A stretch of DNA of 64,000 nucleotides from Aliidiomarina halalkaliphila (GTDB taxonomy: Bacteria; Pseudomonadota; Gammaproteobacteria; Enterobacterales; Alteromonadaceae), in the NCBI RefSeq assembly GCF_007096385.1, contig NZ_VJWL01000001.1, positions 124,001-188,000 of the forward strand. The letters are read 5' to 3'. The position numbers were made by a program, and so were the translations under genes. Below the pieces are notes generated by a model that was not told where the DNA came from, ran no database searches, and saw only the letters and a list, made by a program, of their open reading frames with translations. Within the stretch, counting starts at the first letter, position 1, and each line of letters starts with the position of its first letter. Shown piece by piece: positions 29,873 to 38,902 of the stretch.

Positions 29873-31033
29873 ATGAAACCTTGGGTAATCGTTGGTGGTG
29901 GCATGGTGGGGGCTACGGCCGCGCTGACCTTGGCCGATCAGGGGTATTCAGTTGTATTACTGGAGCCAAAGCCTGAAACAGAATTCGACCCCACAAGTGC
30001 TTATGATCTCCGCATCTCAGCGATTACTGCAGATAACATAGCGCAATTAAATGCGCTTGGTGTCTGGGAGTCGGTGGTGAACCAACGGGCTCAGCGCTTT
30101 GATGAGCTAGCCGTGCGGGAACAACAAGGGCCATGGGTGGAGTTCGCCGGACGGGGCGGTGAGCCCCTCGGCTTTATGGTTGAAAACAAATTGCTCCAGC
30201 GCCTTTTGCAAGAACGTTGTAAAAAACATCCATTAGTTCACGTGAAGATTGATGGGTTTGCGCGCATTGATACGAACGAAACCGATGCGTGCGCTGTGGT
30301 CACAAGTGCGGGTGATGAAATTCCATACTCCGGTCTACTTGGCGCTGATGGGGCGCAATCGTCGGTAAGGAAGGCTTTAGGATTAGGTACCGCAGGGTCT
30401 AGCTATCGCGAGCGCTGCTTACTGGTCAATGTTGAAACTGAGAAAGCGTTACCACCTCGCACCTGGCAGATTTTCGCGGACCAAGAAGTACATGCCTTGC
30501 TGCCACTTTCAACACACCATGCGTGTTTGATTGTGTACGCAAATCATGACCAGGTGCTCGTTCATAGCGCCAACGAGCAAACACTTATGCCTTGGATGCA
30601 AACCCGTTTCGCCCACCATATTGGCAATTTTAAATTCCAAGGATTCGGCAGTTTTCCATTGCGCCACCAACAAGTTCTTACGCCCTGGTCACACCGTTTT
30701 CAGGGCGGAGTAATCGGCGATGCCGCCCATGCGGTACATCCACTGGCAGGTCAGGGGGTGAATTTAGGATTTCGCGACGTGCAAGGAATTGCGTCTGCTT
30801 TGAAACATTGTCGAGATGAGGACGCCGTTGCCGCGGTTGCTGGTGCCCTTGCAACGCGTCAGCGCGAGAACATGCTGATGGGATGCGGTCTCGACGCAAT
30901 CGCCAAAGGCTTTCGATCTCAGAACCCACTTATTCAAGCTGCGCGCCGAGGATTATTTCACGGGTTGTCGATGCAACCGCAATTGCGAGCTTGGATCGGG
31001 CGTATTGCCGGCGGTCGTTTGCTCTCTCGATAA
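29873..31033 (+). CDS. ubiF: Ubiquinone biosynthesis flavin hydroxylase (UbiF type)
   Basis: FAD-dependent aromatic hydroxylase of the UbiH/UbiF/VisC/COQ6 group, 386 residues. The Rossmann motif is VIVGGGMVGATAALTLAD, the family segment YDLRISAIT follows, and the second FAD motif is GVIGDAAHAVHPLAGQGVNLG. UbiF hydroxylates C6 of the ring in ubiquinone synthesis. The specific ubiF call rests on context: in E. coli, ubiF lies divergent from miaB and next to a tRNA cluster with Gln, Leu and Met genes, exactly as here. The ATG at 29873 starts just before the FAD motif; upstream ATGs would add a tail not found in the family. Confidence 0.85.
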   Translation: MKPWVIVGGGMVGATAALTLADQGYSVVLLEPKPETEFDPTSAYDLRISAITADNIAQLNALGVWESVVNQRAQRFDELAVREQQGPWVEFAGRGGEPLGFMVENKLLQRLLQERCKKHPLVHVKIDGFARIDTNETDACAVVTSAGDEIPYSGLLGADGAQSSVRKALGLGTAGSSYRERCLLVNVETEKALPPRTWQIFADQEVHALLPLSTHHACLIVYANHDQVLVHSANEQTLMPWMQTRFAHHIGNFKFQGFGSFPLRHQQVLTPWSHRFQGGVIGDAAHAVHPLAGQGVNLGFRDVQGIASALKHCRDEDAVAAVAGALATRQRENMLMGCGLDAIAKGFRSQNPLIQAARRGLFHGLSMQPQLRAWIGRIAGGRLLSR

Positions 31034-31152
31034 AAGCGTAACCAACGTGGTGCGCTGGTCGAAATTTAAGGATGCGGGATAGGGTTCCCAACGCGGTGCG
31101 TCGGCTAATGAATTCGGGGGAGCGTACTACTGCGTGATTTCGATTCACGAGT

Positions 31153-31239
31153 TGGTGCGGAGGGGGGGACTCGAACCCCCACGTCCTTTCGGACACTAGC
31201 ACCTGAAGCTAGCGCGTCTACCAATTCCGCCACCACCGC
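31153..31239 (-). tRNA. tRNA-Leu(CAG)
   Basis: An 87-base minus-strand gene including an encoded CCA. The anticodon stem CTAGC/GCTAG encloses the loop TTCAGGT, so the anticodon is CAG. It has a long variable arm and a TTCGAGTCC T-loop region. It is the last gene of the five-tRNA operon. One T-T mismatch is seen at position 5-68 of the acceptor stem. Confidence 0.95.
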
Positions 31240-31272
31240 AACTCGGTGAATACGAAATGACGTAATAAAAAG

Positions 31273-31347
31273 TGGCTGGGGTACCAGGATTCGAACCTGG
31301 GAATGGCGGGATCAAAACCCGCTGCCTTACCACTTGGCTATACCCCA
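31273..31347 (-). tRNA. tRNA-Gln(TTG), copy 2 of the operon
   Basis: A 75-base gene with encoded CCA. The anticodon loop TTTTGAT gives anticodon TTG, and the 5' end TGGGGTA pairs with TACCCCA at the 3' end, the glutamine-type acceptor. Identical to the other Gln gene in this cluster. Confidence 0.96.
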
Positions 31348-31435
31348 GCAGAGTACTTTTTATTGCCGCTGAAGTTTGCCGATGACGGTTTGCTGCTTAG
31401 GGAGGACCTAGGCGCTGAACGTATCAACAAGAAAA

Positions 31436-31510
31436 TGGCTGGGGTACCAGGATTCGAACCTGGGAATGGCGGGATCAAAACCCGCTGCCTTACCACTTGG
31501 CTATACCCCA
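31436..31510 (-). tRNA. tRNA-Gln(TTG), copy 1 of the operon
   Basis: A 75-base gene with encoded CCA, anticodon TTG, identical over its full length to the copy at 31273-31347. Spacing between the two is 88 bases. Confidence 0.96.
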
Positions 31511-31535
31511 ACTATAGTGCACTTCTTTGATGCGA

Positions 31536-31620
31536 TGGTGCGGAAGGAGAGACTCGAACTCTCACGCCTCGCGGCACTGGAACCTAAATCCAGCGTGTCT
31601 ACCAATTCCACCACTCCCGC
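31536..31620 (-). tRNA. tRNA-Leu(TAG)
   Basis: An 85-base gene with encoded CCA and a long variable arm. The anticodon stem CTGGA/TCCAG encloses TTTAGGT, so the anticodon is TAG. Confidence 0.95.
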
Positions 31621-31650
31621 ATTAAGCATCAAAAGCTTTGAGTATATCGA

Positions 31651-31727
31651 TGGTGGCTACGGCGGGATTCGAACCTGCGACCCCATCATTATGAGTGATG
31701 TGCTCTAACCAACTGAGCTACGTAGCC
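31651..31727 (-). tRNA. tRNA-Met(CAT), elongator
   Basis: A 77-base gene with encoded CCA. The anticodon is CAT. The first pair G-C of the acceptor stem and the lack of the three G-C pairs in the anticodon stem argue for the elongator, not the initiator. It is the first gene of the operon. Confidence 0.94.
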
Positions 31728-31764
31728 GTTTGCCGATATACTTGTGTGCGTGTCAGCGGCGCGT

Positions 31765-31793
31765 ATTATGCGAATCCTGACTGACTCCGTCAA
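31765..31793 (-). promoter_or_regulatory. Promoter of the tRNA operon
   Basis: On the minus strand TTGACG (31793-31788) and CATAAT (31770-31765) are separated by exactly 17 bases. They are followed by a GC-rich stretch, GCGCC, typical of stringently controlled stable-RNA promoters. It lies about 38 bases before tRNA-Met. Confidence 0.8.
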
Positions 31794-31930
31794 CACCTTT
31801 CACGAAAAAAAGCCGCTTTGAGAGAGCGATTGTACAAAAAAACACTGCGTTGGTTGTTTTTGCAACAATTTGATGGCTTTTTCTGCGAATAACTTCCACT
31901 TATTTTCACCGGTGAATGGCAGCTTATCAT

Positions 31931-31960
31931 AAAAAGAGGGAGCCGTTGAGGCTCCCTCTT
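31931..31960 (-). terminator. Rho-independent terminator after the subtilase gene
   Basis: On the minus strand AAGAGGGAGCC pairs with GGCTCCCTCTT around a short loop and runs into TTTTT. It lies about 75 bases past the subtilase stop and upstream of the tRNA promoter. Confidence 0.88.
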
Positions 31961-32034
31961 GTGAAGGCCGAATGACTGGCCTACGTCTTTATACGCGTCT
32001 TAATGAGAGTTCGCACACTCTCCGTTGAAAACGT

Positions 32035-33330
32035 TTATAAGCTAGACGCATCAACAAAATCTTCATCGTGGGGGTTGCCGCTCGTGTTCGAGAACGATGA
32101 AGTATCTTCTGCTTGGTTCAACAAAATTGAGCGCACATTCAAGAAGGCACTTCCGTTATTTTGTTGAGGATTTGAAGAGAGAATCAATGCTGCTGCACCG
32201 GCAACATGAGGCGATGCCATAGAGGTACCGCTCATTGTGGTCGTCCCACCACCAGTTTGGGTAGACAGGATGCTTGCGCCAGGCGCGGCAATTGCTACCG
32301 GAGCCGAGTTGTTTGAAGTCCAACCGGCGCTGCTATTCCCCCAGTTTGACCAACTTGTCCAATCATCGTTGGCATTGGTGGCACTCACTGTAATGACCGC
32401 ATCGTCATAAGCGGCGGGAACTGCCCCGGCAGCGTCTGCACCGCTATTGCCGGCGGCTACCACAAATACTACACCGACATTTTTCGCGTTACACAATGCT
32501 TCATGATAGGTATCGCTACCAACAAAACCAGAGTCGGTACAGGTGCCAGTTTTTGAACCAGAGCCACCTAAGCTCATGTTCGCGACAACAGGTTGTCCAT
32601 ACTCGATCGCTTGTTGCGCGACCCAATCAATACCGGCAATAACGCCAGAACGGCTACCGGAACCGCTTTTGCTGAGTACTTTCACTGCATACAGCACTGA
32701 ATCTGGCGCAACCCCCACAACATCAACGTCGTTATCGAGGGCTGAAGATGTACCGGCAACGTGCGTTCCGTGTCCATGATCATCATGCCATGGAGCAGGG
32801 CAGCGACCGCGGCAATTTTCTGACGCAAAGCCGCCGGCGACATTGAGGTCACGGTGATTTGGGTCAATACCTGTATCTAACACATAAACGCGGATGCCTG
32901 CGCCAGTATTACCATTGTTTTGCGAACCGATTCGATCAATACCCCATGGTACAGTTTGCGAACTCAAGGTGTTATTACCGCCAGAGTTTGGCCGATTATT
33001 CGGGTTAGCGCTATTTGCTTGCTCGGGAGCTCCCACCAAATACACAGGTTGATCGATATCCACGGAAGCGACACGCGGATGCGATTTTAAGGCGTCCATT
33101 CGATTTTCAGGAATGCGCGCTGAAAAGCCGGTAAGAGCGGTGCCAAATACATGAGAAGGGTTTAACCCCAAGCCTTGAGCAACGTTGCGTGCGGCATTTT
33201 GATTCTCAATGTGTTGGCCTGGTTGATGCTCATCTAAGCTAACGATTACATCAATAAAGCGATCGTTTGCTGAAACTGCTGAGGCTGAAAAAGCTAAACT
33301 TACTGCGAGGGTAATTGTAGATAATTTCAT
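32035..33330 (-). CDS. Secreted subtilisin-like serine protease (S8)
   Basis: Extracellular protease precursor of 431 residues: signal peptide (about 1-21), inhibitor I9 propeptide (about 24-98), a short Asn/Pro-rich linker and the S8 catalytic domain (about 125-415). The triad is Asp152 in VLDTGIDPNH, His187 in GHGTHVAG and Ser370 in GTSMASPHVAG, with oxyanion Asn295 in AAGNSG. It resembles the proteinase K-like group. Cysteine pairs (ENCRGRC; TGTCTD with EALC) suggest disulfides. No C-terminal sorting domain is present, so type II secretion is likely. It has its own upstream region with palindromes and its own terminator. Confidence 0.95.
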   Translation of the reverse strand: MKLSTITLAVSLAFSASAVSANDRFIDVIVSLDEHQPGQHIENQNAARNVAQGLGLNPSHVFGTALTGFSARIPENRMDALKSHPRVASVDIDQPVYLVGAPEQANSANPNNRPNSGGNNTLSSQTVPWGIDRIGSQNNGNTGAGIRVYVLDTGIDPNHRDLNVAGGFASENCRGRCPAPWHDDHGHGTHVAGTSSALDNDVDVVGVAPDSVLYAVKVLSKSGSGSRSGVIAGIDWVAQQAIEYGQPVVANMSLGGSGSKTGTCTDSGFVGSDTYHEALCNAKNVGVVFVVAAGNSGADAAGAVPAAYDDAVITVSATNANDDWTSWSNWGNSSAGWTSNNSAPVAIAAPGASILSTQTGGGTTTMSGTSMASPHVAGAAALILSSNPQQNNGSAFLNVRSILLNQAEDTSSFSNTSGNPHDEDFVDASSL

Positions 33331-33421
33331 AAAAAGTCTCTTGTTGTTGTGAAGTTATCAAAACATCCATATCACCTGCTTTAGTGCAGTACAGCGGTCG
33401 CGTGCTCCGACGTCGACTAGA

Positions 33422-33448
33422 AACAATTTTGTTTAAAAATTGTTAAAC
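33422..33448. promoter_or_regulatory. Overlapping palindromes upstream of the subtilase gene
   Basis: AACAATTTT and AAAATTGTT form a 9-bp inverted repeat (33422-33444). GTTTAA and TTAAAC (33431-33448) form a second one sharing the same bases. They lie about 95 bases before the protease ATG in a 270-base gap and could be a regulator-binding site. Two weaker repeats, ATACC/GGTAT and AATCCC/GGGATT, lie further upstream at about 33460-33510. No convincing -35/-10 pair was found. Confidence 0.4.
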
Positions 33449-33546
33449 ATAAGAAACCATACCAAAGGTATAGTTACAATGAGGGTAATCCCCTAAATTC
33501 AGGGATTTAATGTAAAGATGGGATAGTGGGGCGCGTTATGGATAGC

Positions 33547-33578
33547 AAAACGCACGCAAACTGACATTTACGTGCGTT
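33547..33578 (-). terminator. Terminator-like hairpin after the SDR gene
   Basis: On the minus strand AACGCACG pairs with CGTGCGTT over a 14-base loop, followed by only four T residues. It lies 25 bases after the SDR stop and is a moderate terminator. Confidence 0.6.
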
Positions 33579-33602
33579 GATATTATGGATTGCAGACATG
33601 GT

Positions 33603-34271
33603 TTACCAAGGGAGGGTTTCACCATTGCTATGCCAAAATGTACCGGAGTTACTCTGATTAAGCTCTTCAATACGCTGGCGCAAGCGCTCAGCAGCGGTAT
33701 CAGCGCTGATATCGCCACTGTTGTTAACCATATCGGTTTGGACATATCCGGGGTGTAACAGCGCCACCGCGATGCCTTGAGTTTCTAAGTCTTTCGCCAA
33801 CGACACACCGGCGGCATTCAGGGCAGCCTTAGACATTCTATAGCCATAATATCCACCACTACCGTTATCAGACATAGAGCCCATCCGACTCGTAATTAGA
33901 GCAACTTTGCTGCCCTCTTTGAGATTACCCAGCAAACCGATAGTCAATCGCAGAGGGGCTAAGGAATTCACTTGAAATTGCTTAAGAATACTTTCTTCAG
34001 GTGCGTCGTAGAGGGTTTCTCGTCCTAAAATACCGGCGTTATTAATTAAGATATCCAATAATTGACCATCAAGAACCTCACGAATGCGTGTTACTGCATC
34101 AGCAGTAGTGACATCAACGCCATCGATAACGGTAATGTTCTCGTGCTCAAGGCCTTTTGAGCGTTTTCTGCACACTGCATACACTCGAGCGCCAGCATTT
34201 GCATACTGATTGGCAAGTGCTAGGCCAATACCGCGGTTTGCGCCGGTAATTAAAATCTGTGGTTGTTGCAT
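33603..34271 (-). CDS. Short-chain dehydrogenase/reductase
   Basis: NAD(P)-dependent oxidoreductase of 222 residues. TGANRGIGLALA is the nucleotide-binding motif, NNAGILG the structural motif, and the catalytic Ser and YxxxK are in ITSRMGSMSD and YGYRMSKAA. It resembles C-factor-like or carbonyl-reductase-like SDRs; the substrate is unknown. The ATG at 34271 is chosen because AAGGAG lies 6 bases before it; the ATG at 34277 would touch that site. It follows fumC by 23 bases and is probably cotranscribed with it. Confidence 0.88.
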   Translation of the reverse strand: MQQPQILITGANRGIGLALANQYANAGARVYAVCRKRSKGLEHENITVIDGVDVTTADAVTRIREVLDGQLLDILINNAGILGRETLYDAPEESILKQFQVNSLAPLRLTIGLLGNLKEGSKVALITSRMGSMSDNGSGGYYGYRMSKAALNAAGVSLAKDLETQGIAVALLHPGYVQTDMVNNSGDISADTAAERLRQRIEELNQSNSGTFWHSNGETLPW

Positions 34272-34294
34272 ACTCATCTCCTTCGTGTGCGTTG

Positions 34295-35686
34295 CTAATT
34301 GTCGTCTGCTAATCCACCATCGGTCAGTTGCTTTGGATCTAAACGAGCTTTAAGTTCATCTTCCGTTAAGTCCGTCATTTCCCGGGCCACATCAATAATA
34401 GGGCGCTTCTCTTGGTAGGCTTTCTTCGCTATCTCTGCGGCTTTGCTGTAGCCGATCACCGGATTGAGCGCTGTAACGAGTATGGGGTTTTTCGCGAGGG
34501 CTTCTTCAAGTTTGTCTTCATTTACAACAAAATCCTGAATGGCCTGATCCGCAAGCGCTTGCGCCGACGATGTCATTAATTCAATACTCTGAAGTAGGTT
34601 ATAAGCGATCAATGGCAACATCACATTCAATTGAAAATTACCGCTTTGTCCCGCTACAGAAATCGTGGTGTGATTCCCAAGCACTTGTGCACAGGCCATG
34701 GCAATGGCCTCAGGGATTACCGGATTGACTTTCCCCGGCATAATGCTAGAGCCAGGTTGAAGCGCTGGCAGAGCTATTTCGCCAAGACCTGCCAGAGGGC
34801 CGCTATTCATCCAGCGCAGATCATTGGCAATCTTCATTTGTGCGGTGGCTAGAGACGTAAGGGCCCCAGAGACGCCAACAGCCACATCCTGACTCGCAAT
34901 TCCAACAAACTTGTTTGGTGCGGACGTAAACGACATTTCGGTAAATTTGGTGAGGGATACGCAGAACTCCTCGGCGAATTTGGGATGGGCATTAATGCCG
35001 GTGCCAATGGCTGTGCCGCCCTGAGGTAAGCTCATTAATTGAGGTAGGAGTGCGGCAAGACGTTCACGGGCAGCACTAATTTGCTGCGCCCATGCGCGCA
35101 ATTCTTGCGCTAATGTCAGGGGCATTGCATCCATTAAATGGGTGCGCCCGGTTTTTACCACATGCCCCAGTTCAGCTGCTTTAGCCTCGATGGTGCTTTC
35201 AAGGTGACGTAAGGCTGGGAATAATTTGCGATGTAGCCGCCGGGCCGCGCTCACCTGAATCGCGGTAGGAATCACATCGTTGCTGCTTTGCCCGAGGTTG
35301 ACATGATCATTGGGGTGAACGTCTTTTCCGCTATACCGGGATGCGAGTGTCGCAAGCACCTCGTTAACGTTCATATTGGTACTGGTGCCCGAACCGGTTT
35401 GAAAAACATCCACGGGAAATTGGTTGTGCCAACGCCCTTCGAATACTTCCAAAGCTGCTTGCATAATGGCATCGGAACGCGCCCGGTCAATGAGCCCCAG
35501 TTTTTCATTGGCTTCTGCGGCACAGTATTTAATCAGGGCTACTGCACGGATAAAGGCAAAGGGAAGGGTGAGTTGGCTCATTTGAAAGTTATTGACTGCG
35601 CGTTGCGTTTGCGCGCCATAGAGTGCATCTTCAGGCACGTCTACCGTTCCCATACTATCCTGTTCGGTGCGAAAATTATTCGACAT
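34295..35686 (-). CDS. fumC: Class II fumarate hydratase
   Basis: Iron-independent fumarase of the TCA cycle, converting fumarate to malate, 463 residues. DALYGAQTQRAVNNF, the catalytic-loop signature GSSIMPGKVNP and TGSGTSTNMNVNEV are visible. The ATG at 35686 (MSNNFRTEQDSMG) is preceded by GAAGGA with 8 bases of spacing; ATGs at 35692 and 35695 are too close to it. Confidence 0.96.
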   Translation of the reverse strand: MSNNFRTEQDSMGTVDVPEDALYGAQTQRAVNNFQMSQLTLPFAFIRAVALIKYCAAEANEKLGLIDRARSDAIMQAALEVFEGRWHNQFPVDVFQTGSGTSTNMNVNEVLATLASRYSGKDVHPNDHVNLGQSSNDVIPTAIQVSAARRLHRKLFPALRHLESTIEAKAAELGHVVKTGRTHLMDAMPLTLAQELRAWAQQISAARERLAALLPQLMSLPQGGTAIGTGINAHPKFAEEFCVSLTKFTEMSFTSAPNKFVGIASQDVAVGVSGALTSLATAQMKIANDLRWMNSGPLAGLGEIALPALQPGSSIMPGKVNPVIPEAIAMACAQVLGNHTTISVAGQSGNFQLNVMLPLIAYNLLQSIELMTSSAQALADQAIQDFVVNEDKLEEALAKNPILVTALNPVIGYSKAAEIAKKAYQEKRPIIDVAREMTDLTEDELKARLDPKQLTDGGLADDN

Positions 35687-35835
35687 GACCATCATCCTTC
35701 TGCCAATGTGAGCTAACAAGTAATCAAAATTTCAATTTGCTTCGTATCCATGACTATAGCAATTCCCCTGAGCGTCAGAAAGCGGTCGGGTGAGGGAACA
35801 CTCAACATGATTGGCAATCGTTAGAAAAGAAGGAG

Positions 35836-36558
35836 ATGCTTTTGCCGCACGCAATTCGAGCCAAGTTCCGCGACCGAGTCTCTGTGGAATGTGCACAGGC
35901 CTTGGGATTTTTATATTTATTTTTTATTGGTTTTATCGCTCACGCAGCACCGGTACAGGTGGTTGATGCAGATAATAAGCCATTAGCCAACGCGTTTGTG
36001 TTTCAACTTAATACAAATACAGAGGCTGAGCACGAATCCACAGTGGCTGAAAATCAGGCCGTCGAGCATGTGATGGATCAGATTAAACGGCAATTTTCAC
36101 CGCAACTTCTCGTAGTGCAGCCCGGTGATAGCGTTACATTCCCCAATAGCGACAACATGAGACATCATGTTTATTCCTTCTCAGAAGCCCGTTCATTTGA
36201 ATTTCAATTATATGCAACGGGCACGGCGCCCTCGGTAGATTTTCCAGAACTTGGCTTGGTAACAGTAGGCTGCAATATTCACGACGATATGATTGGTCAC
36301 ATCATTGTGACACGAAATCCGCAGGTGTATTCCACAGACGCCGAGGGCAAGGTTGACATCATAAATGAGCAGGGTGATCAGCTCGAACATTGGTATATCT
36401 GGCATCCGTGGTTTGGTCCGCAAGGGTTAGGTCCTGTCGCGTTGGTAGACTTTCTTGATTCCTCAGGAAATGTGCTGATTCCGGTTACTGAACCTCCATC
36501 TGCAGAAGAAAGCGCTTTAGAACAACGCTTCCGACGGAGGCTACAGCGTGAACATTAG
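35836..36558 (+). CDS. Exported cupredoxin-domain protein
   Basis: A 240-residue protein with an export segment (about 20-38, ending AHA). It has a plastocyanin/methylamine-utilisation-type fold. Candidate type 1 copper ligands are His110 or His111 (MRHHVYSF) and Cys146, His149 and Met152 in VGCNIHDDM. A polar insert (about 62-82) and a Trp-rich C-terminal part (HWYIWHPWFG) follow. The ATG at 35836 touches the AAGGAG site, so the TTG at 35842, 6 bases after it, may be the real start. It is the first gene of a four-gene operon and overlaps the next gene by 11 bases, which ties it to the sensor protein. Confidence 0.82.
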   Translation: MLLPHAIRAKFRDRVSVECAQALGFLYLFFIGFIAHAAPVQVVDADNKPLANAFVFQLNTNTEAEHESTVAENQAVEHVMDQIKRQFSPQLLVVQPGDSVTFPNSDNMRHHVYSFSEARSFEFQLYATGTAPSVDFPELGLVTVGCNIHDDMIGHIIVTRNPQVYSTDAEGKVDIINEQGDQLEHWYIWHPWFGPQGLGPVALVDFLDSSGNVLIPVTEPPSAEESALEQRFRRRLQREH

Positions 36559-38875
36559 TTTCCAAAGCCGGCTGATCTTATTGCTCACCGGTTTTTCCGG
36601 ACTGGCATTGTTGACCATCACATTAGCCATTATGTGGTCGACCCAAGTGAGTGTGCAGCAAAACTCCGAGCGCGAACTGGATGTGAGTGAACGTGTATTT
36701 AAAGAACTGCTTGAAGTACGCGAAGGGCAATTGCGCCAAGGAGCAGCGATTCTCGCTGACGACTTTGGCTTTCGCCAGGCGGTGACCAGTGCTGATGAAG
36801 ACACGATTATCTCCGCGTTATTGAATCATGGTCAGCGCATTGATGCTCAACTGATGACTTTGTTTTCAGCCACTGGCGATATTATTGTGTCGAGTCACGA
36901 TATTGAAGAATACCGATGGACGCGAAACCTCGATGTGCGGCGTCAAGAATCTGGGCTTTTGCGTGCAGAAGGGCAGTTGTATCAATCGGTTGTCGTACCC
37001 GTTCGCGCCCCACAAGTGGTGGCGTGGGTGTTGTTTGGTTTCCCGGTGGATACGACGTTGGCGGTTCAACTGGAGGCACTAACCAATAGTTTTGTTAGCT
37101 TTATATATCGGGAAAACGCAGGCGAACCACTTGTTATTTCATCGAAATCTCCGGAACTCCAAGAGCAACTAAAATACGAATTACAAACCTCAGAAGAAGC
37201 ACTGCAAGAGTGGTCGAAGGGTGCAAACTTGTACTTGCGTTGGTTACCTATGGAAACCTTAGCCGCAAGTTCAGGAGACGCTGAGAGTAACCTTAAGGTT
37301 CTGTTAGCGGCCTCACTGGAAAACGCGCAAGCCCCCTTTAATACTTTGCGGACACAACTGTGGATTATTGCGCTTCTTACGATGGTGCTCGCTATCTTTA
37401 TTGCCTTATTGCTAGGACGACATGTTGTGCAGCCAGTAAAGGCTTTAGTTGAAGTCGTGAAAGGCATTGGTCGAGGGGATTATCAGCAACATATTGAAAC
37501 CACGCGTCGTGATGAAATTGGGCAACTGGCTCAAGGTTTCTCACACATGCAAACGGCCATAGCCGAGCGAGAACAGCGCATATCTTATCAGTTGCTCCAC
37601 GATGATCTCACTGAACTACCTAACGCTCGCCAGTTACACGATGAGGTGCTGGCGCGTTTAGCGAAAGCCGATCGTTTTCAGTTGGCCATCCTCAACTGGC
37701 GCAACTTCCGCCAGCTCAATAGTATGTATGGGCCAACCGTGTGTGACGATCTCTTGAAAGCGTTAGCGCAGCGCCTGCGGGACTCCTGCAATGCTGATAT
37801 TTTTGTTGCCCGTTTGCAAGGTGATGAATTTGTGTTGTTGTTACCAGAGCCTTCCCACGACACCGCAATGCATCAGCTAAACGTATTGCTGCAACAGCTC
37901 AATCAACCCATTCAGGTGCGCAAGGTTCAATATTCGGTGCAGCTAAACGCGGGTCTAGTGGCCGCTCCAGAGCACGGCCGCGAATTTGATGTATTGATTC
38001 GTTATGCTCAATTTGCGCTTGCCCATGGTCGCCGCAAAAAGCTCATGGTCACTGCCTATACCGATGGCCTGGACTTAGCCTATATCCGAACCTTGGCTAT
38101 TTCTGCGGCATTACCTAAAGCCTTAGCACGAAACGAGTTCCACTTAGTGTATCAGCCCAAGATCGCAATCAACGCGGGGTCGTGTACCGGCGTCGAGGCG
38201 CTATTGCGCTGGCAAAGTGAAGAACTGGGCTGGATTGGCCCGGATGAATTTATTCCAGTTGCAGAGCAATCGGGCTTAATTCATGAGATTACTGCATGGG
38301 TGTGTACGCAGGCGATCGAACAAGTCGCAACGTGGCATCAACAGGGACACAAACTCAAAGTTTCTGTGAATTTCTCTGCTAATGATCTCTTGCACGATAC
38401 AGTGCTTACCACCTTCGAAGAACAGCTTAAGGTCCACCACCTTGATCCGACTTATTTTGTATTGGAAGTCACTGAAGGGGCGGTTGTGGAGAATCCAGAA
38501 CTGACATCGCAACGCTTGAAATCTCTGCGTGAAAAAGGCTTTGGTGTGTCTATTGACGACTATGGCACCGGGTATAGCTCGTTATTGCAGCTGCGCGATT
38601 TACAAGCAACGGAGCTCAAAATTGATCGAAGTTTTGTGATGAAGCTTGAACACAATGTCGCGGACCAAACAATCGTGCGATCGAGTATTCAAATGGCCCA
38701 TCAGTTAGGTTTGCATGTTGTTGCAGAAGGTGTTGAAACCGAGCGTGCCGCTGGCCTCTTGAGCGACTGGGGTTGCGATGAGCTGCAAGGCTATTTCTAC
38801 AGCAAGCCACTAGAACCTCATTACTTTATGCAGTGGTATTTACAGCATCAAGCGCAAGTAAAAGAAAACTCGTAA
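36548..38875 (+). CDS. Membrane sensor with HAMP, degenerate GGDEF and EAL domains
   Basis: A c-di-GMP signalling protein of 775 residues. The order is N-terminal membrane segment (about 8-30), a periplasmic sensor region (about 30-275), a second membrane segment (about 278-298), HAMP (about 300-350), GGDEF (about 355-505) and EAL (about 520-765). The GGDEF motif is degenerate, QGDEF at 424-428. EAL residues look intact: EALLRW (Glu550), VNFSAND, LEVTEG, DDYGTGYSSL, LKIDRSFV and AEGVE. It is therefore predicted to be a phosphodiesterase. The GTG start has GGAGG upstream and overlaps the cupredoxin gene. Confidence 0.9.
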   Translation: MNISFQSRLILLLTGFSGLALLTITLAIMWSTQVSVQQNSERELDVSERVFKELLEVREGQLRQGAAILADDFGFRQAVTSADEDTIISALLNHGQRIDAQLMTLFSATGDIIVSSHDIEEYRWTRNLDVRRQESGLLRAEGQLYQSVVVPVRAPQVVAWVLFGFPVDTTLAVQLEALTNSFVSFIYRENAGEPLVISSKSPELQEQLKYELQTSEEALQEWSKGANLYLRWLPMETLAASSGDAESNLKVLLAASLENAQAPFNTLRTQLWIIALLTMVLAIFIALLLGRHVVQPVKALVEVVKGIGRGDYQQHIETTRRDEIGQLAQGFSHMQTAIAEREQRISYQLLHDDLTELPNARQLHDEVLARLAKADRFQLAILNWRNFRQLNSMYGPTVCDDLLKALAQRLRDSCNADIFVARLQGDEFVLLLPEPSHDTAMHQLNVLLQQLNQPIQVRKVQYSVQLNAGLVAAPEHGREFDVLIRYAQFALAHGRRKKLMVTAYTDGLDLAYIRTLAISAALPKALARNEFHLVYQPKIAINAGSCTGVEALLRWQSEELGWIGPDEFIPVAEQSGLIHEITAWVCTQAIEQVATWHQQGHKLKVSVNFSANDLLHDTVLTTFEEQLKVHHLDPTYFVLEVTEGAVVENPELTSQRLKSLREKGFGVSIDDYGTGYSSLLQLRDLQATELKIDRSFVMKLEHNVADQTIVRSSIQMAHQLGLHVVAEGVETERAAGLLSDWGCDELQGYFYSKPLEPHYFMQWYLQHQAQVKENS

Positions 38876-38902
38876 CAAAAGCTACAGGAAGAGGGTAAGC
38901 GA

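Noticed and set aside
31273-31510. Direct repeat of 75 bases
   Set aside because: It is simply two identical tRNA-Gln genes, common in tRNA operons, not a mobile-element repeat.
31303-31708. Plus-strand reading frames across the tRNA cluster
   Set aside because: They are antisense readings of the two identical tRNA-Gln genes and their neighbours, which explains their near-identical peptide pieces. They have no ribosome sites.
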